Assembly: GCA_025454445.1 (NCBI GenBank)
Contig: JALOOK010000192.1
Location: forward strand, 1-8,040
Source: Oscillatoria sp. Prado101
GTDB lineage: Bacteria > Cyanobacteriota > Cyanobacteriia > Cyanobacteriales > Oscillatoriaceae
Length of the DNA stretch: 8,040 bases
Direction: 5' to 3'
The notes beneath the pieces were generated by a model. It was given only the letters and a program-made list of their open reading frames with translations. It was not told the DNA's origin and searched no databases. The position numbers and the translations under genes were made by a program. Positions 1-5,269 of this stretch are shown piece after piece. The first letter of the stretch is position 1; every line of letters starts with the position of its first letter.

Positions 1-50
1 ACCCCCCTTCAAAAGAGTTTTCAGTACCTCAATCATATGAAACCGCTATA

Positions 51-201
51 TATAACCTAAGTTGCTCCCTACAATTTTAAGCATCTAGATACCCCCAAAC
101 CCCTCTAAAAAAGGGTGGCTTTGAGATGTTTCCCCCCTTTTTCAGGGGGGCTAGGGGGGGCTCTCACCTGAGTCACTGCGCTCGTAGCAAATTGAGTTAT
201 A
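51..201 (-). repeat. MITE-like element, copy 1
   Basis: The ends form an imperfect inverted repeat: 51-70 (tataacctaagttgctccct) pairs with the reverse complement of 182-201 at about 14 of 20 positions. The interior holds a C-run/G-run hairpin (132-138 with 144-150, loop ttttc). The reverse complement aligns with the element at about 6831-6954: both carry a CAGTGA-GTCAGGTGAG-type block (163-178 here, 15 of 16 identical to 6852-6867) and a block reading GTTTGGGGG-ATCT-GATGC, and both end in GTAG-GAGCAACTT-type sequence. No transposase is encoded and no target-site duplication is obvious. Two related copies with shared ends and interior support a dispersed non-autonomous element; the family name is not known to me. 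Confidence 0.7.
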
Positions 202-236
202 ATGCTTTTTAGGAAAAGTATGCTAATTTTTATTAA

Positions 237-254
237 GGGCGACTTCAGTCGCCC
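237..254 (-). terminator. Perfect hairpin, possible terminator of the receiver gene
   Basis: gggcgac-ttca-gtcgccc gives a 7-bp perfect stem with a 4-nt loop. Read on the minus strand it lies about 110 nt past the stop of the CheY-like gene and is followed by an A/T-rich run (ttaataaaaatt), not a clean U tract. It may be a terminator or 3'-end stabiliser for that transcript. The GGCGACTTCAGTCGCC core also looks like a dispersed palindrome common in cyanobacterial intergenic DNA, so it could simply be a REP-type repeat. Confidence 0.4.
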
Positions 255-361
255 GGTTAGCTTATCCCCTTGTTTGAAGCCCGGGGGAAAGCGGGAAAGT
301 TTCTCAATCAGGAAAAGGGGTTGCCTGTGGCTTTGAATGTCGCCGGCGCAGAGCCGGTGCT

Positions 362-742
362 TTAAAAGCTCCAGGAGAGAACTTTTGCCACCTGACCTGC
401 GAGACTCATCGGGTCAAAGGGCTTGGCAATCACCCCCGCCACTCCCAGCTCAGCGAACCTGCGCTGGTCATTAGCCTGTACCTTGGCAGTTAAAAAAATC
501 ACCGGTATCTTTTGGGTCTTAATGCTCAGCTGCATCTGAGCGTATGTTGTGGGGCCATCCATATCAGGCATCATAACATCCAGCAGGATAGCATCAGGCT
601 GCTCGGCTTTCGCTTTGTCAATTCCCTCACTTCCCGAACGGGCTGTCAAGACTTCCCATCCCCCCACCATCTCCAAACTGAGCTGGGCGACTTCCCGGAT
701 ATCGTCTTCATCGTCAATCACCAGGATGCGCTTGGCTACCAT
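362..742 (-). CDS. CheY-like single-domain response regulator
   Basis: A 126-residue cytoplasmic protein consisting only of a receiver (REC) domain. It would accept phosphate from a histidine kinase or Hpt donor and pass it on or signal by protein contact; it has no output domain. All receiver landmarks are present: acidic pair D10/D11 in VIDDED, phospho-acceptor D55 in LLDVMMPDMDG, T85 in FLTAK, and K107 in AKPF. The length is normal for CheY/Spo0F-type proteins. The ATG at 742 is supported by a strong Shine-Dalgarno (GAGGAGG, 753-759) ten bases upstream. It lies 360 bp downstream of the large regulator on the same strand, so it may be co-transcribed or use its own weak promoter. A relay role with the Hpt domain of that regulator is plausible but inferred. 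The cognate kinase is not in the window. Confidence 0.93.
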   Translation of the reverse strand: MVAKRILVIDDEDDIREVAQLSLEMVGGWEVLTARSGSEGIDKAKAEQPDAILLDVMMPDMDGPTTYAQMQLSIKTQKIPVIFLTAKVQANDQRRFAELGVAGVIAKPFDPMSLAGQVAKVLSWSF

Positions 743-752
743 AACTTTTTTT

Positions 753-759
753 CCTCCTC
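753..759 (-). promoter_or_regulatory. Strong Shine-Dalgarno for the CheY-like gene
   Basis: Read on the minus strand the sequence is GAGGAGG followed by ten bases (AAAAAAAGTT) and ATG. It is the best ribosome-binding site in the window and fixes the start of the receiver gene at 742. Confidence 0.75.
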
Positions 760-797
760 GTTTTTTTCAAAGGCGTTTAAATGCTTTTTTGTTTGAT

Positions 798-827
798 ATA
801 CTAGCATTCTCAATGCCGAGCGAGCAA
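798..827 (-). promoter_or_regulatory. Weak candidate promoter for the CheY-like gene
   Basis: On the minus strand a -35-like TTGCTC (822-827) is separated by 18 bases from a -10-like TAGTAT (798-803) that is preceded by TGC, an extended -10 signature. Matches to the sigma-70 consensus are only partial. The placement, about 55 bases before the start codon, is reasonable. Without it the gene would depend on read-through from the large regulator. Confidence 0.25.
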
Positions 828-1078
828 GTAACTGTATTCTCCTCCTAGCGTCTAACCCGCAAATTACTTCCCCTGCTGAATTTTAAATTAATTCGTTTTG
901 ATGGCGCAGTCGTTACAGGGCAGCTGCGCTTGATATCTGCGCTCTCCCGTGAAATATTTGATAAGCCCGTCACAGAGCCGGCATTTTAATAAGGGCTGAC
1001 GGCTTTTTCTTAAAAAAAGTAAAAAGCAATTTAGATGTAATACACGCTTGCCGGCCCTTTTTTTTCACCCTTTTCGGC

Positions 1079-1096
1079 TGCTGCCAGCTGGCAGCA
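1079..1096 (-). other. 18-bp perfect palindrome just after the regulator stop
   Basis: TGCTGCCAGCTGGCAGCA is an exact palindrome beginning seven bases after the TGA of the large regulator. In RNA it would form a hairpin of about 7 bp with an AGCT loop. It is followed on the minus strand by GCCGAAAAGGG rather than a U tract, so it is a weak intrinsic terminator at best. A 3'-end stabiliser, a partial terminator before the CheY-like gene, or a protein-binding site are all possible. Confidence 0.4.
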
Positions 1097-1102
1097 AATT
1101 GC

Positions 1103-3625
1103 TCAGTGCGCCGGCAGCACGCAATTGCGCCCAGCGGCCTGAGCTTCATCAAGTGCGGCGTCGGCTGACAGGTAGAGGGCTTGCAGGTCAGAACCCTGGC
1201 GCTTGCATTCGGCAACACCGGCACTGAAAGTGGCCCGAAACGTCTTGCCACTGGAGCCAGTGAACTCCTGCTGGCTGAAACTGTCGAGCAACTCCTCAAG
1301 ACGCCGCACCCCATCAAACTTGGTGATGCCATACATACCAGCGACGAATTCTTCACCGCCCCAGCGAGCCACAACATCCTGACTGCGGAAGTGGCGCTGC
1401 AACAGTTCGCCCAAGCGGCGCAGCACAGTCTCACCGGCAGCCTGACCGTAGAGTTCGTTAATTTCCTCTAGCCCGTCCACATCCAGAACAGCCAAGCACA
1501 GGGGCTGGCTGTATAGCTCAGCTAGGCGAAGCAACCGCCCGAGGTCTTGAATCGACTTGCGCCGGTTGGCCAAGCCGGTGAGGGGATCGGATTCAGCCAC
1601 ACTCCTGATCAGCTGGGTGCGTTCCAGGCGGTTAAGGATGCGGGTGACCAATTCCGGGCCTGCAACGGGCTTGGTCACATAGTCATCGGCACCGGCGGCG
1701 AACACCTTGTCCAGGGTTTCGGCATCGCTGTGGGCGGTGAGGAACAGCACCGGCAGCCCGCTCCAGCAGGGGTCGCTGCGCACCACTTGGCACAGTTCAA
1801 TACCGCTGTGCGAGGGCATTTCCACATCGAGAACCAACAGGTCTGGCACAGTGCTTTCCAAAGTATCCCAGAACAGGTTGGGATCTTCCAGAGTTGTCAG
1901 CTTAAAGCCCCAAGGTTTAAGCAAAGCCCGCAGCGCTTCCAGCACTTGCAAGTCGTCATCCACGATCATCACTTTGGACTGATTGGCGGCGGGGCGCTGC
2001 AGGGCGTCGAGAACCGCATCCATCAGCAGCGCCGGCGAGACGGGCTTTTGCAAAAAGGCTCGCCCGCCCCTTCTGGCCACTTCCAGGCGGTCAGTGAATC
2101 CATTGCCAGCGGTGAGTGCCAGCACCGGCACCTCAGGGGACTGGCTGGTCAGTTCGCTGAGCAACTGCAAACCTTCAGTAACTGTTTCAGCACAGGACAG
2201 GTCGATAACCACCGCATCGGGCGGCGCAGAGGCGAAAGCCTTTCTGGCGGCGCACCAGTCGGGAGCTACTAGATCGCGCATTCCCAGAGAGCGAGCCTCC
2301 TTGCTGAGTTGCTCCGCCAGTGACTGGTCACTGACAATCAGGAGCAGTGACAGCTGGTGGTGCGGCGTAAACGCGCGGCTGGCGGTCTGACCGGCAGCCA
2401 TTGCCGGCTGTCCGCAGGGAACGGCCCGTGACGGTGGGGACTCCAGCTGGCTGCGCAGCGAATCCACCATCTGCCAGAGGTGGTTAGCTCCCTCTTGACT
2501 CAGATCCGGCTTGATCAGCGCCTGTTCGATGTTTCGCGCCAGCTTGGAGCCTAGGGGGAAGCCATAGGTTCCCAGGGAGCCGGCAAGTTTGTGGGCTTCC
2601 GAGATAGCGCTGTTGCGGAGTTCCTCGGCCAGCCCACCTTTTTCGAGAGCGGCAACCGCCCTCTCAATGGCAGCCAATCGCTTTTTGCTGGGTTCTTTGA
2701 ACCGCTCCCACAATTGGCTCACCGCTGCTTCTATTTTCTGCTGGGTTGCTGCCGGTGACAGACTGTCTAGCGCTTCCTTCGCAGCCTCTGACAGACTCGC
2801 TCTCCTGTAGCCAGTCTGGGTTGCTGGTGCCGGTCTGTCCCGATGTCCGGCACTTCCAGAGACTCGCTCCCCACCACCGTTTGACTCTCGGGCCGCCGGC
2901 AATAGCTCCCCCTCCTGCTGCGCCCTAGGGGAAGGGGCAGCCGGCAATGGGGGTTCGGGCTTGAGGCGATAGCCCAGTCCGTAAACAGTCTCGATTAAAT
3001 CAGCGGGCGCACCGGCACTTTTGAGTTTCTGCCGCAAACCTTTGATGTGGGCTCGGACTGTTTCTTCTGCCGGCGGCTCTTCAAAAGACCACAGCTGCTC
3101 GAGAATCGCACTGCGGCTGAATACCCGATTGCTGTTGCGCATGAACAGCTCCAGCAGTCCGTACTCTTTCGGCGTCAGGTGCAGCATACCATCGCCGTAG
3201 GTAACTTCACAGGTACTGGGGTCGAGGCGCAGGGCACCCCACTCCAGCACCGGCGGTAAAGGAGCTTTTCCCCGGCGCAGCAGGGCTCGAATTCGAGCCG
3301 CCAACTCACAAGCGTCAAAGGGTTTGACCATATAGTCATCGGCACCGGCGTCGAACCCCATGACTTTATCGCTGCTGCTGTCTTTGGCTGTTAGCAGCAT
3401 AATTGGCACGCTCATGCGTGCCGAACGCATCCGCCGGCACAGGCTAATCCCGTCCAGCTTGGGCAGCATCACGTCTAACAAAATCAAATCGTATGTAAAC
3501 GCCTCTGCCAGATCCCAACCCTTGAGGCCATCCTTGGCCACGTCGATAGTGTGGTGCTGTTCGCTCAGAACTATCTCCAGGGTTTTCGCGAGATGTTCGT
3601 CGTCTTCTATTAGTAGAATCTTCAT
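1103..3625 (-). CDS. Six-domain hybrid regulator: REC-wHTH-Hpt-REC-REC-GGDEF
   Basis: An 840-residue soluble signalling protein; no signal peptide or membrane segment is visible. Residue numbers are from the ATG at 3625. REC1 (1-116) has E7/D8, D51 in LLDVMLP, T79 and K101. An OmpR/PhoB winged helix (125-222) has LTPKEY, VRAHIKGLRQKLK and the GLGYRL wing. A Pro/Gly/Arg-rich linker spans about 223-280. An Hpt domain (about 290-395) has H345 in AHKLAGSLGTYGF. REC2 (about 426-543) keeps D475, T505 and K527 but has Ser-Asp in place of the acidic pair. REC3 (about 551-668) has D556/D557, D600, T630 and K652. A GGDEF domain (about 674-838) has DPLTGLANRR, GGEEF at 756-760 and an RxxD inhibitory site at 747-750. 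Expected roles are phosphorelay input, DNA binding and c-di-GMP synthesis or sensing. A GTG at 3643, with a distant AAAGG, would add six residues; the ATG matches the usual MKILLIEDD start of this family. Confidence 0.93.
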   Translation of the reverse strand: MKILLIEDDEHLAKTLEIVLSEQHHTIDVAKDGLKGWDLAEAFTYDLILLDVMLPKLDGISLCRRMRSARMSVPIMLLTAKDSSSDKVMGFDAGADDYMVKPFDACELAARIRALLRRGKAPLPPVLEWGALRLDPSTCEVTYGDGMLHLTPKEYGLLELFMRNSNRVFSRSAILEQLWSFEEPPAEETVRAHIKGLRQKLKSAGAPADLIETVYGLGYRLKPEPPLPAAPSPRAQQEGELLPAARESNGGGERVSGSAGHRDRPAPATQTGYRRASLSEAAKEALDSLSPAATQQKIEAAVSQLWERFKEPSKKRLAAIERAVAALEKGGLAEELRNSAISEAHKLAGSLGTYGFPLGSKLARNIEQALIKPDLSQEGANHLWQMVDSLRSQLESPPSRAVPCGQPAMAAGQTASRAFTPHHQLSLLLIVSDQSLAEQLSKEARSLGMRDLVAPDWCAARKAFASAPPDAVVIDLSCAETVTEGLQLLSELTSQSPEVPVLALTAGNGFTDRLEVARRGGRAFLQKPVSPALLMDAVLDALQRPAANQSKVMIVDDDLQVLEALRALLKPWGFKLTTLEDPNLFWDTLESTVPDLLVLDVEMPSHSGIELCQVVRSDPCWSGLPVLFLTAHSDAETLDKVFAAGADDYVTKPVAGPELVTRILNRLERTQLIRSVAESDPLTGLANRRKSIQDLGRLLRLAELYSQPLCLAVLDVDGLEEINELYGQAAGETVLRRLGELLQRHFRSQDVVARWGGEEFVAGMYGITKFDGVRRLEELLDSFSQQEFTGSSGKTFRATFSAGVAECKRQGSDLQALYLSADAALDEAQAAGRNCVLPAH

Positions 3626-3875
3626 CTTGGAAAGCCGGTTCACGCATCTTGTCGCCTTTGAGCAAACAGCTGAATTTTTTTACTTTCCAGCATGCCAGCT
3701 TTTTTCAACACCCTTGAGGCGTCGCGCTGGCCAAACCTTTTCAGCTCTTGCTATCTACTTCTGACTCGCTCTCTAGCCGGCAGAAGTGCCTGACTCTTGA
3801 GTGCGAGCGGATTCTGTTCTGTGCGGGCTTTTCGCAGCGCCAGGGATATTGCAGGTCGAACGGCCAAGATCCCCC
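3626..3875. other. Upstream region of the large regulator
   Basis: This stretch should contain the promoter of the regulator, but I find no convincing -35/-10 pair. Only the alternative GTG start (3641-3643), A-rich tracts near 3675-3685 and short GC-rich palindromic words (for example around GCATGC near 3690) are visible. The right end runs into the inverted repeat at 3873-3908. Confidence 0.4.
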
Positions 3876-3908
3876 TCACCCCCTCCAGAGCCCACTTTCG
3901 GGTGAGGG
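3873..3908. repeat. Inverted repeat with C/G-rich arms
   Basis: ccctcaccc (3873-3881) and gggtgaggg (3900-3908) are a perfect 9-bp inverted repeat with an 18-base loop. It sits in the gatccccctcacccc...ggtgaggg context typical of dispersed cyanobacterial repeats. It overlaps the end of the possible small gene 3876-4094, suggesting a repeat inserted into or next to that frame. Smaller inverted repeats follow at 3922-3926/3928-3932 and 3938-3943/3950-3955. Confidence 0.5.
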
Positions 3909-4094
3909 CGAGCGAGACGCCACCGCAGCGGTTTGACCGGGATTAGCTGATCCCGATTCTGCCGGGCTGCCCATCCGGAATGCGAAAGTTCTTTCAGCAG
4001 GCGGCAGGATAAAAATATTTTTAGCCAGCCGAATCCAGTCTGCATCGATTGAAACAAAGCCCTTGGCTTTTAACCATGTACCTTCTGTAATCAC
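3876..4094 (-). CDS. Possible small protein of unknown function
   Basis: A 72-codon frame starting with GTG at 4094. I do not recognise it. The start is supported by AAGAGG on the minus strand (AGAGG at 4105-4109), ten bases upstream, and by an A/T-rich leader. The first 40 or so residues (beginning MITEGTWLKAKGFVSIDADW) look like ordinary protein, with a mix of hydrophobic, acidic and basic residues. From about residue 43 it becomes Ser/Pro/Gly/Ala-rich and coincides with inverted repeats, including the one at 3873-3908. It may therefore be a short gene whose 3' end was replaced by repeat DNA, or a chance frame. No membrane segment or signal peptide is evident. It lies about 250 bp upstream of the large regulator on the same strand. 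Confidence 0.35.
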   Translation of the reverse strand: MITEGTWLKAKGFVSIDADWIRLAKNIFILPPAERTFAFRMGSPAESGSANPGQTAAVASRSPSPESGLWRG

Positions 4095-4234
4095 GAAGTA
4101 ATCACCTCTTAAATTATTTGACTTATTCTACTTATTAGGGCTTTCAAAAATTTAATATCCGGCACTTTATAAAAGAAAATATATCTTTGCGTTTAAGCAA
4201 AAATTGGATTTTACGCACCGGATGGTGGTGGGGT

Positions 4235-4290
4235 GGGCGGGTTCACTCCAGATGGAAAGCTGGCAATAAAGGATGTCTGTAAACCCGCCC
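4235..4290. repeat. Short inverted-repeat element (GGGCGGGTT arms)
   Basis: gggcgggttcac (4235-4246) and gtaaacccgccc (4279-4290) are a 12-bp inverted repeat with one mismatch around a 32-base centre. The right arm continues as cctac (to 4294). The same arm, gtaggggcgggcttt, recurs at 5188-5202 with one mismatch in 15, which supports a dispersed repeat family. No coding potential. Confidence 0.55.
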
Positions 4291-4538
4291 CTACAGCCAC
4301 TCAATGCCAGCTCTCCTGACTCATTCAGTCCAAGCAGCCCCTGCAACTATAACGCCGGCAGCATCCATACCAATCTTAACTCTGCTGTTCTGGAAGCGAT
4401 CCTGTTTTGACATTTCCTAAATTGTAACAAATATTTTATTATTTTACCTCTCTTTTGTAAAAAAAATGTAAATTATGCGTTAGCCCCATTTTTATTCGAT
4501 ACCGACTTGCAATCAAAGGAATTGCTTTCCGTATTTTT

Positions 4539-4766
4539 ACTGAGGGGCGGGGTGCGAGCTAACCCCTCTGCCAATCTTTGGCGCTGAAATAACTGGGCGA
4601 GAGGTGCCACCGATTGACTCTACGCCCAAAAGCAACCCAGTTGCCGGCAGCCGGCAACTGCACCCCTTCCCTGAGGGTGCCGCTGCACGCGCCAGTTGTG
4701 GGCCACTCAGACAGCCAGGGCCATTGGCCATCTCACCTTCCGGGGAGGGGGAATTACCCCCTCAGT
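4539..4766. repeat. Possible MITE-like unit with short terminal inverted repeats
   Basis: actgagggg (4539-4547) and cccctcagt (4758-4766) are perfect 9-bp inverted ends of a block about 228 bp long. Inside are several smaller palindromes, including the one at 4638-4660, and GC-rich sequence that contrasts with the A/T-rich DNA on both sides. The composition jump at both ends supports an inserted unit, but the ends are short and no second copy is in the window. Confidence 0.35.
4638..4660. repeat. 23-bp near-perfect palindrome
   Basis: Two 11-bp arms (cagttgccggc and gccggcaactg) flank a single A at 4649. Such a sequence can form a cruciform or a tight RNA hairpin, or serve as an operator for a dimeric regulator. 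It is built from the GCCGGC-type word that is frequent across the whole window. No gene start lies nearby, so a repeat-internal hairpin is the simplest reading. Confidence 0.6.
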
Positions 4767-4775
4767 TATTAATTT

Positions 4776-4804
4776 TTGCTATTTTTGCCCAAATTTGCTA
4801 AAAT
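4776..4804 (+). promoter_or_regulatory. Plausible sigma-70-type promoter, plus strand
   Basis: TTGCTA (4776-4781) and TAAAAT (4799-4804) are separated by exactly 17 bases; the -10 matches the consensus at five of six positions. Transcription would start near 4811 and run into the tandem repeats at 4964-5068. A GGAGAAG at about 4835-4841 has no start codon after it. If real, the transcript may be non-coding. A/T-rich DNA yields such matches by chance, so this is only a candidate. Confidence 0.35.
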
Positions 4805-4963
4805 CTATACCACCAACAAGCCAGGGATAATTGCAGGAGAAGAAACATCAGTCTTAGGTATAACAGGGCCAAATTGTCCGGCTAGGCAAAAGCCCTAAAC
4901 AATTTTACCCAACCTCTAATTATATAGCAGCAGATCATATTGGGCACGGACATTAATGGCATG

Positions 4964-5000
4964 GCGCATGGATCGGGGCGCATGGATCGGGGCACATGGG
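4964..5000. repeat. 14-bp tandem repeat, two copies plus a degenerate third
   Basis: gcgcatggatcggg occurs at 4964-4977 and again, exactly, at 4978-4991, followed by a degenerate partial copy (gcacatggg, 4992-5000). The unit is two heptamers, similar in style to the short tandemly repeated repetitive sequences known from filamentous cyanobacteria. Confidence 0.85.
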
Positions 5001-5017
5001 AAAGACTCACAGAAATG

Positions 5018-5068
5018 CCATGCATGCGTTCTGGCCATGCATGCGTTCTGGCCATGCATGCGTTCTGG
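5018..5068. repeat. Three perfect 17-bp tandem repeats
   Basis: ccatgcatgcgttctgg is repeated exactly three times (5018-5034, 5035-5051, 5052-5068) and followed by a stub, cccatg. Each unit contains the self-complementary ATGCAT and GCATGC. Seventeen is not a multiple of three, so the array reads through all frames and does not encode a periodic peptide. There are no spacers, so it is not a CRISPR array. It lies 17 bases after the 14-bp array and shares the CATG core with it. Confidence 0.9.
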
Positions 5069-5187
5069 CCCATGTCTTAACCGAAGTGCATACTGCTATA
5101 AGTATTTTGCTGGTATGTATTCCAAGCGCTTTTGTTGAAAATTCCAACTATAGCGTTTCTCAGATTAGTGTGCTACTGAAAAACTCG

Positions 5188-5203
5188 GTAGGGGCGGGCT
5201 TTT
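5188..5203. repeat. Partial copy of the GGGCGGGTT-arm repeat
   Basis: gtaggggcgggctttt matches the reverse complement of 4280-4294 at 14 of 15 positions and then diverges. A small inverted repeat, gtgcc/ggcac (5204-5208 and 5212-5216), follows directly. It looks like one arm of the element seen at 4235-4290, next to the broken 3' end of the kinase remnant. Confidence 0.4.
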
Positions 5204-5269
5204 GTGCCACCGGCACTACGAAATTGGGTTTTTTTCTCCGTCGAGATAGTTTTCGTTCGGCGTGAGCGC

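Larger units (their letters stand above)
1..361. other. Non-coding left edge, repeat-bearing
   Basis: No supportable gene lies here. The stretch holds the MITE-like element at 51-201, the hairpin at 237-254 and a weak 5-bp stem at 343-347/353-357 just after the stop of the receiver gene. The first bases (accccccttcaaaagag) resemble the C-run core of the element at 51-201 and may be the cut end of another copy outside the window; that is an inference from a very short match. Confidence 0.6.
743..1102. other. Intergenic gap between the two response-regulator genes
   Basis: There is no credible gene in these 360 bases. The stretch holds the Shine-Dalgarno of the receiver gene, a weak candidate promoter (798-827), A/T-rich tracts around 880-900 and 1000-1030, and an 18-bp palindrome next to the upstream stop (1079-1096). 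An imperfect inverted repeat (aagcccgtca near 963-972 with tgacggctt near 998-1006, then a T run) would be terminator-like only for plus-strand transcription, and no plus-strand gene precedes it. An orphan AGGAGGAG (minus strand, about 838-846) has no start codon at a useful distance. Confidence 0.5.
4095..5269. other. Gene-free, repeat-rich region
   Basis: Nearly 1.2 kb with no convincing gene on either strand. It contains A/T-rich islands (about 4110-4210 and 4405-4535, the latter with a perfect TTGACA at 4407-4412 but no well-spaced -10), a 56-bp inverted-repeat element (4235-4290), a 23-bp palindrome (4638-4660), a plausible plus-strand promoter (4776-4804), two short tandem arrays (4964-5000 and 5018-5068) and a partial second copy of the 4235-4290 arm (5188-5203). 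Open frames across the tandem arrays translate the repeats and show no family features. Confidence 0.6.

Noticed and set aside
961..1012. Intrinsic terminator on the plus strand (aagcccgtca/tgacggctt then T run)
   Set aside because: The stem has a bulge and a loop of more than 20 bases, and no plus-strand gene precedes it.
970..1434. 154-codon minus-strand frame overlapping the GGDEF end of the regulator
   Set aside because: It is out of frame with a strongly supported GGDEF domain, Cys/Ser-rich, and has no Shine-Dalgarno.
1547..2272. 241-codon plus-strand open frame inside the large regulator
   Set aside because: It is antisense to a clear REC/Hpt coding region. Its peptide is His/Gln/Gly-rich with no family features, as expected from reading GC-rich codons backwards.
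3444..3665. 73-codon minus-strand frame over the regulator's start
   Set aside because: It overlaps REC1 in another frame and is Arg-rich without family features.
4235..4294. tRNA-like T-arm (GGTTCACTCC)
   Set aside because: There is no matching acceptor stem, D-arm or anticodon arm; the sequence is explained by the inverted repeat.
4407..4437. Promoter starting with a perfect TTGACA
   Set aside because: The nearest -10-like TATTTT is 19 bases away and weak, the DNA is A/T-rich, and no gene follows.
4537..4731. 64-codon minus-strand frame
   Set aside because: It coincides with the palindrome-rich GC block, is low-complexity, and has no supported start.
5018..5068. CRISPR-like array
   Set aside because: The repeats are contiguous 17-mers with no spacers and no cas genes are nearby.
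4800..5080. Retron or other reverse-transcriptase-linked non-coding RNA
   Set aside because: No reverse transcriptase or effector gene is nearby, and no msr/msd-type inverted ends are visible.
4956..5265. Two plus-strand frames of 60 and 89 codons across the tandem arrays
   Set aside because: The peptides simply translate the repeats in shifting frames (Cys/His/Trp-rich), lack Shine-Dalgarno sites and match no family.
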